In this document: piece by piece, positions 23,038-31,548 of the stretch
How the letters are laid out: each line of letters starts with the position of its first letter
Position numbering within the stretch: the first letter of the stretch is position 1
Assembly: GCA_029204225.1 (NCBI GenBank)
Contig: MU836245.1
Coordinates: 1-31,548 of the forward strand
Reading direction: 5' to 3'
From: Diphasiastrum complanatum
Lineage: Eukaryota > Streptophyta > Lycopodiopsida > Lycopodiales > Lycopodiaceae
Length of the DNA stretch: 31,548 nucleotides
Program-made: the position numbers and the translations under genes
Notes under the pieces: generated by a model
Seen by the model: the letters and a program-made list of their open reading frames with translations, nothing else
What the model was told of the DNA's origin: nothing
Database searches by the model: none

Positions 23038-24037
23038 AAGTACAAGAGGTTTTATTGAAATTGGTAGGGTTCATCCAAATCAAAGCCAAAATTAGCAGGT
23101 TTTAGGGAACTAGTCAAATTTTGGGTAGCGAGTTATATTTGATAGATATTCTCAAAATTTTTGGACCAAAACCTGTTGTGGGCTGTAATAACCCTTTTCA
23201 CACGTGTGAGGCCGTACATCTCTGGTTTTGGCTAAGAAAATTCAAAAATTTGTACAATTTGACTCACACACCCAATTTGAGAGATTTTTAGTGCAAAAGC
23301 AAGCATTTTCTATAGAGAATCTAATCCCTTGATTAGTTCTTGGATTAGATCAGCCAAAAAATTAAAATTGAAGCTTGAATTAGGAGCATTAAATGATTTT
23401 CTCTGATTTTTTGAGTGCATGTTGAATTGGAGAGAGATTTTGCCAAAAATCATAGATTAAGGTGTGGCATGCAAGGTGAGAGGTTGAAATCCATTGTACC
23501 ATCACTCTAGATTTGTTCAAGAGTGATAGGATAAAGTTTAGAAGCATCAATTTTCTAGAAAACATCCTTGGATCTATCCTCCAAGTGAAACCTTTGAGAG
23601 TTTCTAGTGCATATAGAGCATCTATGCAAATCTTTTGTAGAATTTGACATAGATTGGCTTAAATTGAGAGTTCTAGAATAGAGATTGAGACCCAAGTTAC
23701 ATTGTTCAACCCTACTCAATTTGTTTGAGTGATTGTAAGGTTTGAAAAGAGTCATTAAGGTGTCTTTGGCAAATTTTTAGAGAGAGATCCAATTTTCTAA
23801 GAGTCCCTTTGTAGAGGGCAAGATCTAGAAGCTCATTATGTGTTGTTATGGTAAGTTCATCAAAGATGTCAACTTCAAAGAAGCACTATCATGGATATGG
23901 TGATATCAGATCAACATCAAACTCACTGGCTGATCTTCACACCTTTTGAACCAGCAGAAACCAATTCAGCCCATGGAGTGAAGTTCAAGATCATCATGTT
24001 TTCCATCAATCTGCCAAGCTAGATTTTTGAGGAGGAG
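23038..24037 (+). other. E7 interior 1 (no polymerase)
   Basis: An AT-rich leader-like sequence of about 830 bases, a 27-codon ORF (23866-23949), about 75 more bases, and a purine tract GAGGAGGAG before LTR B. The perfect palindrome TCACACGTGTGA lies at 23198-23209, about 160 bases after the PBS. Minus-strand ORFs here are shadows. Confidence 0.8.
23866..23949 (+). CDS. E7 mini-ORF 1 (27 codons), probable gag-start relic
   Basis: It opens MSTSKKHYHGYGD and ends LADLHTF before TGA. It follows an in-frame upstream ATG (23848) that is lost in copy 2. It sits where gag would start, and the rest of gag-pol is deleted. Between the two copies it differs by four bases with one amino-acid change (I to F), and the reading frame is kept in both. 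Confidence 0.4.
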   Translation: MSTSKKHYHGYGDIRSTSNSLADLHTF

Positions 24038-24859
24038 TGTGAAAAATGCAAAAATAAACTTGGTAGAGGCCAAAAATCTTGTATATAGATAAACACACAT
24101 GTGTGGAGCCTGTTCCCATGTGTGAAACTAGTGTACTTGACATGTACCATAATCTTATATGTTGTACATATGATCTAATTCAAGTTCTAGTGGCTAAAAT
24201 GGCCAAAAACTAGTTTTCTAGACATATGACACATGGCATCAATCTATTGATTGCATGAGCCACATCCTTTGGTTAGGTGTCATATCCCATGTGTAGAGGA
24301 TAGCTCACATGTTTGGAATAAGCTGAAGTAGGCGAATTTTGACTTCTAGAATATTTTCAAGTAGATCTCCATATAGAAGGAAAATGGACCAAAAGTGCTC
24401 AAAATAGAAGGTTTGATCCAAGTGTCAATTTTGCATGATGATTCACCATATGACAAAGCATTCTCACACGTGTGAGATTTGATGCATGATCAGTACCTTG
24501 AGCTCCAAGAAATGTATATATAGAACCATATTTGGCCATAATCAATATGAAACATCAATCTTGGTTTTGGAGACAATTTTGTGTCAATCTCTCCATTTGT
24601 CTTAAATGTTTTGAGTGTCTATCATAGTGTACTTGATTTTCAGGTTGGATTTCATACTCTGAAAGTATTTCACACATGTGAAACCAGCAAGTACATTTAC
24701 CTTCATTAGATGATTATTCTTGTTAAGATTTTATGTCTAGAATTGATCTAGATTGATCTTAATCTGATATAGATTGATAGATCAAGTAAATCTAACATCC
24801 AATCCCTCTTGAGGATCAGATTAGGATTCACTCTTGGTCCATATTGTACCTTTTCCACA
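24038..24859 (+). repeat. E7 LTR B (822 bp)
   Basis: Same ends as LTR A, slightly longer because of a small insertion around 24376-24410 that LTR C shares. It contains the perfect 16-base palindrome TCTCACACGTGTGAGA at 24462-24477. Confidence 0.9.
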
Positions 24860-24872
24860 TGGTATCAGAGCC
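24860..24872 (+). promoter_or_regulatory. E7 primer-binding site, copy 2 (tRNA-iMet)
   Basis: TGGTATCAGAGCC directly follows LTR B, showing that LTR B acts as a 5' LTR of the second unit. Confidence 0.9.
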
Positions 24873-25872
24873 AAGTACAAGAGGTTTTATTGAAATTGGT
24901 AGGGTTCATCCAAATCAAAGCCAAAATTAGCAAGTTTTAGGAAACTAGTCAAATTTTGGGTAGCGAGTTATATTTGATAGATATTCTCAAAAATTTTGGA
25001 CCAGAACTTGTTGTGGGCTATAGGCTTTTCACACGTGTGAGGCCGTACAGCTCCGGCTTTGTCTGAGAAAATTCAAAAATTTGTACAATTTGACTCACAC
25101 ACCCAATTTGAGAGAGTTTTAGTGCAAAATCAAGCATTTTCTATAGAGAATCTAATCCCTTGATTAGTTCTTGGATTAAATCAGCCAAAAAATTAAAATT
25201 GAAGCTTGAATTAGGAGCATTAAATGATTTTCTCTGATTTTTTGAGTGCATGTTGAAGTTGAGAGAGATTTTGCCAAAAATCATAGATTAAGGTGTGATA
25301 TGCAAGGTGTGAGGTTGAAATCCATTGTACCATCACTCTAGATTTGTTCAAGAGTGATAGGGTAAAGTTTAGAAGCATCAATTTTCTAGAAAACATCCTT
25401 GGATCTATCCATCAAGTGAAACCTTTGAGAGTTTCTAGTGCATATAGAGCATCTATGCAAATCTTTTGTAGAATTTGACATAGATTGGCTTAAATTGAGA
25501 GTTCTAGAATAGAGATTGAGATACAAGTCACATTGTTCAACCCTACTCAATTTGTTTGAGTGATTGTAAGGTCTGAAAAGAGTCATTAAGGTGTCTATGG
25601 CAAATGTGTAGAGAGAGATCCAATTTTCTAAGAGTTCCTTTGTAGAGGGCAAGATCTAGAAGCTCATTATGTGTTGTTATTGGTAAGTTCATTAAAGATG
25701 TCAACATCAAAGAAGCACTATCATGGATATGGTGATTTTAGATCAACATCAAACTCATTGGCTGATCTTCACACCTTTTGAACCAGCAGAAACCAATTCA
25801 GCCCATGGAGTCAAGTTCAAAATCATCATGTTTTCCATCAAGCTAGATTTACCAAGCTAGATTTTTGAGGAG
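24873..25872 (+). other. E7 interior 2 (no polymerase)
   Basis: Near-identical to interior 1, with scattered substitutions. The TCACACGTGTGA palindrome is at 25029-25040, the mini-ORF at 25698-25781, and the purine tract TTTTTGAGGAG directly before LTR C. Confidence 0.8.
25698..25781 (+). CDS. E7 mini-ORF 2 (27 codons)
   Basis: The second copy of the 27-codon ORF keeps the same length, start and stop as 23866-23949. The upstream in-frame ATG of copy 1 is altered here. Confidence 0.35.
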   Translation: MSTSKKHYHGYGDFRSTSNSLADLHTF

Positions 25873-26414
25873 TGTGAAAAATGCAAAAATAAGCTTGGTA
25901 GAGGCCAAAAATCTTGTATATAGATAAACACACATGTGTGGAGCCTATTACCATGTGTGAGACTAGTGTACTTGACATGTACCATAATCATATATGTTGT
26001 ACATATGATTTAATTCAAGTTCTAGTGGCTAAAATGGCCAAAAACTAGTTTTCTAGACATATGACACATGGCATCAATCTATTGATTGCATGAACCGCAT
26101 CCTTTGGTTAGGTGTCATATCCCATGTGTAGAGGACAGATCACATGTGTGGAAGAAGCTGAAGTAGGCGAATTTTGACTTCTAGAAGATTTCCAAGTAGA
26201 TCTCCATATAGAAGGAAAATGGACCAAAAGTGCTCAAAATAGAAGGTTTTGTCCAAGTGTCAATTTTGCATGATGAATCATCATATGACAAAGCACCTTC
26301 ACACATGTGGGATCAAAGAGATGATCAGTGCCACGAGCTCCCACTTATTGTATATATAGATCCACATTTGGCCATAATCAAAATGAAGCACCAATCTTGG
26401 TTTTGGAGGCAATT
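25873..26414 (+). repeat. E7 LTR C, 3'-truncated
   Basis: It matches the first ~540 bases of LTRs A and B. It stops inside the LTR at GGAGGCAATT, where E8 copia sequence begins without a duplication. Confidence 0.88.
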
Positions 26415-26736
26415 ATGTATCTCGATGAATTAGTTTGTCCGAAGTCTGCAATGATCTGTCTGGTTGTAACAAAATGTGATGTTGCACCAGAATCAAGAAT
26501 GACTTCTTGAAAGTCAGTTGAGGAAGTAGCACATACATCTATGCATAGATAAGCAGTTGAGTTTCTGCTTGCTCATTCTTCAATTGTCTTGGAGGATTCT
26601 CGTTTCTCTATATGTAACGTGTTGTTGGAGCTCTCTTTTTTGCTCTAAGATTTCTTATTCCTTGGATTGTCATAGCAATCCATGGCTGCATGTCCCTTCT
26701 TGTGAAAGTGTATGCGCTCGGTCCACTATGTGGCCT
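26415..26736 (-). pseudogene. Copia gag-protease fragment E8
   Basis: The minus strand encodes half a zinc knuckle (HKKGHAAMDCYDNPRNKKS). Its first two cysteines are replaced by Arg and Phe (TGC to CGC, TGT to TTT style changes). After a stop comes the protease site VILDSGATSHFV with RQIIADFGQTNSSRYII. It is a different copia family from E2-E6. It is truncated by E7's LTR C on one side and by the gypsy LTR end at 26737 on the other. Confidence 0.8.
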
Positions 26737-26926
26737 TGTGGGGTCGAAGATCTCTCGTAGTATAGCCCTTCCACCTGTCAACAAAGGTTAGATCACTGGA
26801 TAGGTACCTAACTATGCATAGATGCTACTTTTAGTTAATTTCCTACTTTCTCCCTTAGCTCTAATCACCACTATACTACACCTCTTTAACTCTACTCCTC
26901 TACACTAACATTCATCATAGTTTTGG
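26737..26926 (-). repeat. E9 LTR 3' end, 190 bp, inverted relative to 16789-16978
   Basis: It runs CCAAAACTATGATG to CGACCCCACA on the minus strand. It is 190 bases long, as in E5, with about 10-15 differences. It lacks any upstream U3 or TATA part: homology with E5 stops exactly where the E9 ORF sequence begins. The ORF's last ten codons and stop lie inside it. Confidence 0.82.
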
Positions 26927-29327
26927 CCCATAACGTCTTCCATGAAGTTGAGACGGTCCAGTTTCTTCGAGTCCTTTGGTGTGTGGAAGGACTTGTGGAG
27001 GATGCTTGGAATCGTTTTGTCCAGGGATCTCCAAGGAATGCAGCTCGGTAATATACGCGAGCGACTGGCAGCTGGTCTTCGACTTTGTCAGAAGCTAGTG
27101 CCTTATTTGGATCAAAAAATATGGAGAGAAGGAAATCATCCCATTTTGTTTCAATGCCCATTAGATATTCTAAGTCCCGGGCGTAAGTGGCTGTTTCCCG
27201 GACTGTGGGATTGGGGCAATTGATGTAGTGACTGGCGAATGCGGAGAGAGCCCTTCTGGCGTCTACATCCGTTGTCCACCCATATTCGGACTTGATGATT
27301 GGCCAGTTGAAATTGTGCAATGTGATTTGGTCTAGAGGAGTGCCACATTTTGCCCATTTGGATCTTCTTGGACATGGCAGGAAATGCGCGTTCACCTGTA
27401 ACTGTTGCGGACTCGTCACGTAAGCCCTGATGGCCGCAAAGTCTCTCTCAAATAGCTGATGTCGCAACTCTACTTGTGGTTGGAGGGCGGGTAAGTCTTG
27501 AAATTCTTTTCCCTTGATGGTCTGAGCTGAGAATGATATCTGCCAGCCGCCTCTTGATGACTCGTGGGGATATTTGGATAAAAATTCATTGATGTTCTCC
27601 TCCACGGACTTCGGTCTTCAGAAGGCCTGGCTGACAGATATCGTATGCGATCCTCTGGATGATGTTGCTTGGCCTTGGCTAGTGGTTGCGCCTTGGCTCT
27701 GGTATCGGGTCTCAGCGGCCGCATCTGTCTACCCTTGGTCTTGGCCTTCGGACCCTTGATCTGGTTGGAATCCCCCTGCTGCCTGTTGGCTCTGATCTTG
27801 GCTGGTACTAGCCTGTGCAGCGTCAAAATTAGGTGGTGGTGGAATTACCATGGAGGTGGGCTGGGCCTTAATTTTCATGTATTTTTGGCACGCCTTGAGG
27901 GCTTGCTTGGCCTGGGCGAGCTCTTCCGTTGCGCTTGTCCGATACTTATTGAACTCCGCCTGGTAGCTGTTGAGGGTTTGGCTATAAATCTGCACCTGAC
28001 GCCGTAGAAGATTCATCTCTGATTGGGAAAACGGCCTTGTGTCCGGTGTAGATTGAGCTAACCAGACGAGCTTTTCGTCTTGTAAGGCTTTGACCTCCGT
28101 CCCCAAGTGCGTGTTCTCTGCTTCCAAAAGTGTAAGTTGCGTCTGGATGGGAGCAAGCCGTTGGGATGCTTCAGCTTGAAGGTCCCGCACCTTTGTGGAG
28201 GCCTTAGTCAGCGCTTTGGAGAGGCTTTGAATATATTTGTTTAGGCCTTCCTCCTTCTGCTGCAGCTTGGCAATCTCCTGGTGCCCTGCTTGTTCGTATT
28301 GCCGAGCCAGAATCAGCTCTTGCTGCAGCTTAGTGAGGTCTGCTCGCAGCTGTGTATTACTCATTGCCAACTGTAGTACCTTGCTTTCCAAAATAGCTTT
28401 GGCCGCCACCGCATCCAGGATGTATTTTCCTAGAGTTTGGTACATCGTCGTTAGATCCATGGGAGCAGCTGGTACACTGGAACTGGCAGGGGATTGTGTT
28501 GTATCGGCCCTGACAACTTGTGGAATTCCGTCGTCATTGTCTTCGATCAGGTTTTCATTTGTCCTGATGACATCTAGGGTGGTAGAGTCAGTCCAATCTG
28601 GTGATGCTACAAAAATTGTTTGTACAAATGTCAGGCGGCGGTTGGCTGCCCTCAACAACCTTTGTTGGCAAAGCGGGTGGGATGTGAGAAACAACTATGG
28701 AAACAGGGTTGAGGACGGTTTGTCCGAGTGAGAGAATGAGAGGAACAGTGGGAAACTGAAGAGTGGTGTGGAGTATGGAAGAAGGTGAGGATGGAGCAGA
28801 AAGTATCTGGTGTGGGAGTGAAAAATTGATAACTTGCATCCATGTCAGAGTGTCGGGGGACAGTTACGAATCAGAAGGATTGAATGTGAGAGGAGCAATG
28901 GTGGTGGCAGGAGTGATGGAGAATGCGATGGTGATGGATGGAGCAGTGGACACTGGAAGAGAAGTGGAGTGGTATCAACAGAAGAAACGGGGATGGAGAC
29001 AGAAACAGATGTGGATGGAACAGGAAGAGAGGTAGCGGCAATAGAAATTGGAGTGGGGGGTTGCACAGAAGAAGAAGTGATGGTGGTTGATGGAGTGGTT
29101 AGTGCGACAGTGGAGACACGTCTTTGAGTAACATGTGGAGATGTGGATGTAGAGGCAGTGCCACGCATTCGTTTGCTAGCCGTTGTGTTAATGACTGCAG
29201 GTTGGGAGGAGGTGGATGCTTGAGATGGTGCATAAAGGTTAGTATGTGGCACAAGGGTAGACAAGAGGGATGAGCGTTGGAAACCGTGCACTTTTGCCTC
29301 GAGAAGTGTGCAGGCAAAGTTACACAA
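26892..29327 (-). pseudogene. E9 accessory ORF, main part: linker, long coiled coil, unknown C-terminal domain
   Basis: One frame runs about 812 codons with only four stops (28845 TGA, about 28697 TAG, 27729 TAG, about 27620 TGA). In order it has a Ser/Thr/Pro-rich segment (28900-29250; SPHVTQRRVSTVALTTPSTT) and an acidic stretch. Then comes a long heptad-rich coiled coil (about 27900-28440; LQLAMSNTQLRADLTKLQQE, LTLLEAENTHLGTEVKALQD). A Pro/Gln linker (MVIPPPPNFDAAQ) follows. A ~230-residue C-terminal domain contains KYPHESSRGGWQISFSAQ and DARRALSAFASHYINCPNPT. No protease, RT, RNase H or zinc knuckle is present. The family is unknown to me. It could be an env-like or gag-like accessory protein; no membrane segment is evident in this part. 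Confidence 0.6.
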
Positions 29328-29498
29328 CAGGATGCCTACTATGATTCGCTCATGGTTGTTGGGTTTGATGGAGTTTGTTAGTTATCAAATAAGAAAGCTA
29401 TGCCAGACAAAGTTACACAACAGGGGGCCTGCTGCGATTCGCTCACGGTTGTTGGGTTTGATGGAGTTTTCTAGTTCTCGAATAAGGAAGCACAACGG
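29313..29498. repeat. 93-bp imperfect tandem duplication
   Basis: Units starting near 29313 and 29406 share AAGTTACACAACAG, GATTCGCTCA and GTTGTTGGGTTTGATGGAG. The 93-base spacing is 31 codons, so the frame is kept. It lies at the border between the N-terminal and linker parts of the E9 ORF. Confidence 0.8.
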
Positions 29499-29986
29499 AG
29501 GGATTAGGGAATTTCAAAAAGGACTCCACTATCTGATTCAGCAACGTAGAGTGAATTCTGTCCTTGTGAATTGTTGAAATAACTAGAAAGCTATTCAACA
29601 GATGCACAGCCGTCTGAATGACGGGTTCCATGATAGCGAGCTTTGGTGTGGCGATGGGAGATGGGTTGACAATCACTGGACATAATGTCAACAGTGACCA
29701 TTGAGTCGGCGCTAATCCTGACCTTGTACATGGTACCTTGGTATAGGAAGTGGAAACAAGCCTTGTCCTCATCCCAGGTGGCGTAAGCGTGAAGGGCGAG
29801 GCCCATGTTAATCTCAGAATGAAAGAGCGCCGAGTAAAAATCCATTGCTTGAAGGAGTGGGCCGGCTGTCTGCAGTCATGGTTGCATCAGAGTGTCAGAG
29901 GGTAGAGGCCAAATCTGCGTGGCCTCGAGAATGTCATACTGGATCACCTGTTTAGTGCCAGAGTCTTCAGAGGATGAGGAGGCCAT
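29443..29986 (-). pseudogene. E9 accessory ORF, N-terminal part
   Basis: It starts at an ATG at 29986 in a strong context (AACATGGCC) with MASSSSEDSGTKQ. One TGA lies near 29876, then DFYSALFHSEINMGLALHAY and FHFLYQGTMYKVRIS to about 29640. There the frame shifts by one and continues with IQTAVHLLNSFLVIST and NQIVESFLKFPNPS to 29443. The compact, mixed alpha/beta-looking character suggests a folded domain. It is probably the head of the same protein as 26892-29327. Confidence 0.55.
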
Positions 29987-30248
29987 GTTAACAATGATGA
30001 TTAGTGGTCGAAAAAGTCAGAAAAGTAGAAAAAATGATTTAAAATGGAAAAAGATGTGGAAACAGTAGAAAACTGAGAATAATGAGTGTTGGAGGACAAT
30101 GATTGTAGTTCGGAATGTAGATCAGTGTTTAATATGAGCAGATGACAACTGGTAGGAAGTTTGGTTGAAAATAGAAAACTTGGTATTTTCAGTTGAAATT
30201 TCGGCAGAGCTTCGCTAATAAAGGTGACAAATGACTCGAATTCAGTCC

Positions 30249-30255
30249 TTATATA
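30249..30255 (-). promoter_or_regulatory. TATA box upstream of the E9 accessory ORF
   Basis: The minus strand reads GCTATATAAGGACT, about 265 bases before the ATG at 29986. RNA would start near 30220 and give a 230-base leader. This is the best promoter-like sequence in the E9 region and suggests separate transcription of the ORF. Confidence 0.5.
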
Positions 30256-30256
30256 G

Positions 30257-31032
30257 CGGAATTTAGAGTGCGTATTAGGTGAAATTCACTTTCCCTTGTT
30301 CAGTTCCACCCAAATTTTGGCAGGCACCTTCTTCACAAAATTCTAAAACCTCAAGAAAGTCTGCGAGAGTTCAGAAGGTGATTTGACTGCTATGCGAAGG
30401 TTCTGCGAGGGTTCAGGCTGTCTGCAAGGGTTTATCTCTCGCACAACTTGTTCTTGTGATTGGATTCTCAAAATCAAACCATGTAGGCAGCTAGTTCCAC
30501 TGTTCTGATTCCATTTAGGCACCTTGCAAGAGTTGGTAAGATGATCTTGATGCTCTGCGATGGTTCTGAAAATTCTGCTTCTGGAAACTCTTGCATACAC
30601 TAAAAAATAATGATTTCTCCATCAAGAACTCTCGCAAAGATTTTCATGAATGCATCTAGGTCAGATCTGGTGACTGTCCAATTTGCAAGAGCTATCTCCC
30701 AGGGGATCTCAAAAAATCATGAAAAAAGTGCTCTTTTAGAGTGTTTTTTGACGAGATCTTGAGATTTTTTTATTTTTAACTTTTGTAAACCAGTAATTAA
30801 CTTCATCCAAGCTTGATCTGACTGTTGGTAGTGCTCTGGAAGTTCTGATGGATTTTTGGTAGTAGATCCATCAGTCAATCTAATGATCTACTTTCTTTTT
30901 TACCCTATCAGGATCTGGATCCTCCTGGGATTCTGATGGATTTTCTTGATCTTGCTAGATCTGGCTGAATCTTGATGAATTTAGCTTGATTTGGCTTGAT
31001 CTCCTTAGATCTAGCGGTGATGGCTAAGCAGA
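30257..31032. other. Non-coding stretch between integrase and accessory ORF, with a dispersed TGCGAGGGTT-like motif
   Basis: There is no ORF on either strand. Variants of TGCGAGAGTT/TGCAAGGGTT occur at least eight times in both orientations between 30359 and 30700 (for example 30361, 30403, 30421, 30556). A TGATCT/GATCTTGAT-rich patch lies at 30900-31015. The related CTGCGAGAGTT also occurs in the E5 leader. Confidence 0.55.
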
Positions 31033-31548
31033 TTAGCCATGATTAAGAATTTTCTTGATCCTATAAGGACCTTCACCCGTGAATTTCAACTTCCCCTTGA
31101 TCGCCTTGGTTTTATACATCAAAACCAGATCTCCTGAACGAAGATCCTTCTTTTGTAATCTGCGATCATGCCAAGCTTTGTGTCTTTCCTTTTCAGTTGC
31201 CAGTGCATGCACAGCTAGTAAGCGTGTTCCACAGAGTTTATGCAGAGCTTCATAGCGTAGCTGTAGAGATTTGGACTCATTAAGACGTTGCGCGGTGGCA
31301 ATCCTTAATGAAGGAACTAAAAACTCTACTGGCATCACAACATCCTGACCATATACCAATTGGAAGGGTGTTTGATCAGTGCTCTCTTTATATGTTGTCC
31401 TGAATGCCCATAGTGCACATGCAACTTGTGTTCCCAATCTGATCTGCTAGCTTCAACTGTTTTCGTGAGCATGTCACGCAGGATCTTATTGGATGATTCT
31501 GCTTTCCCATTACCACGAGGATAATAAGACGTACTGGTTCTATGGATC
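31033..31548 (-). pseudogene. E9 gypsy integrase, C-terminal half of core and C-terminal domain
   Basis: The part running off the right edge encodes SYYPRGNGKAESSNKIL, which carries the catalytic glutamate of the DDE core. A frameshift near 31425 moves to ALWAFRTTYKESTDQTPFQL and YGQDVVMPVEF, the classic Ty3/gypsy integrase block. The C-terminal domain is DLVLMYKTKAIKGKLKFTGEGPY, ending RIKKILNHG and a stop at 31033. That is where family members usually carry on for some tens of residues. The protein would insert the element's DNA into the genome. The start codon is outside the window. Confidence 0.9.

Larger units (their letters stand above)
26737..31548 (-). mobile_element. Ty3/gypsy element E9, 3' portion with accessory ORF
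   Basis: In minus-strand order: integrase C-terminal half (31548-31033), a ~1-kb non-coding stretch, a TATA box (30249-30255), a long decayed ORF (29986-26892), and an LTR terminus (26926-26737). It is visibly richer in GC than the copia elements to its left. The upstream pol and 5' LTR are beyond 31548. I treat all of this as one element because nothing LTR-like interrupts it, but the integrase and the ORF could belong to two joined elements. Confidence 0.6.

Noticed and set aside
23555-23755. Minus-strand ORF repeated at 25386-25652 in the two E7 interiors
   Set aside because: Conserved only because the interiors are near-identical duplicates; the two copies have different lengths and no recognisable motif.
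27669-28007. Plus-strand ORFs opposite the E9 accessory ORF (also 28237-28731 and 28763-29127)
   Set aside because: Shadows of the GC-richer minus-strand coding frame.

Overview
The window looks like a gene-poor, repeat-dense stretch of a land-plant nuclear genome. The evidence is layer upon layer of Ty1/copia and Ty3/gypsy LTR retrotransposons, primer-binding sites (PBSs) matching plant initiator tRNA-Met and tRNA-Asp, AT-rich DNA, long dinucleotide repeats, and a host-gene fragment of an HAD/FCP1-type phosphatase. I cannot name the species; a large-genome plant such as a fern or gymnosperm would fit. No intact host gene, tRNA, rRNA or CRISPR array was found. Essentially every coding region is a broken retroelement gene.

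Layout, left to right. (1) 1-8071: a minus-strand copia element (E2) whose 5' LTR is 7278-8071. Its gag gene is split by a second, related minus-strand copia element (E3, 367-5760), bounded by the 5-bp duplication CTTTC. E3 carries gag-protease-integrase-RT-RNase H with frameshifts. Its 5' LTR has lost the PBS end and gained a 74-bp tRNA-like insertion. (2) 8072-about 11100: the end of a plus-strand element (E1), with a coiled-coil ORF remnant, a polypurine tract and the start of its 3' LTR at 10086. A (GA)60 tract follows, then a (CT)54(AC)13 tract. (3) 11894-about 15598: a plus-strand copia element (E4) with LTR, TATA box, PBS, gag, protease and integrase. Where RT should begin, the open frame continues instead into about 260 unrecognised codons. 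(4) 16416?-17513: a plus-strand gypsy 5' LTR, tRNA-Asp PBS and leader (E5), then an inverted scrap of E4-type gag.

(5) 17930-18410, perhaps to 18887: a minus-strand pseudogene of an FCP1/NIF-type HAD phosphatase. (6) 19559-21416: an internally deleted minus-strand copia (E6). (7) 22086-22220: a second (CT)54(AC)13 tract of exactly the same length as the first. (8) 22222-26414: a head-to-tail LTR-interior-LTR-interior-LTR array of a non-autonomous element (E7) whose 1-kb interior encodes no polymerase. (9) 26415-26736: a copia gag-protease scrap (E8).

(10) 26737-31548: the GC-richer minus-strand tail of a gypsy element (E9): integrase C-terminus, about 1 kb non-coding, a TATA box, then a roughly 1000-codon decayed accessory ORF (S/T/P-rich linker, long coiled coil, unknown C-terminal domain) running to the LTR end. 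E1 has the same order (coiled-coil ORF, then 3' LTR). This recurring pol-downstream coiled-coil ORF is the most promising candidate for something not well described. All readings were made by eye from the sequence; no database search was possible.
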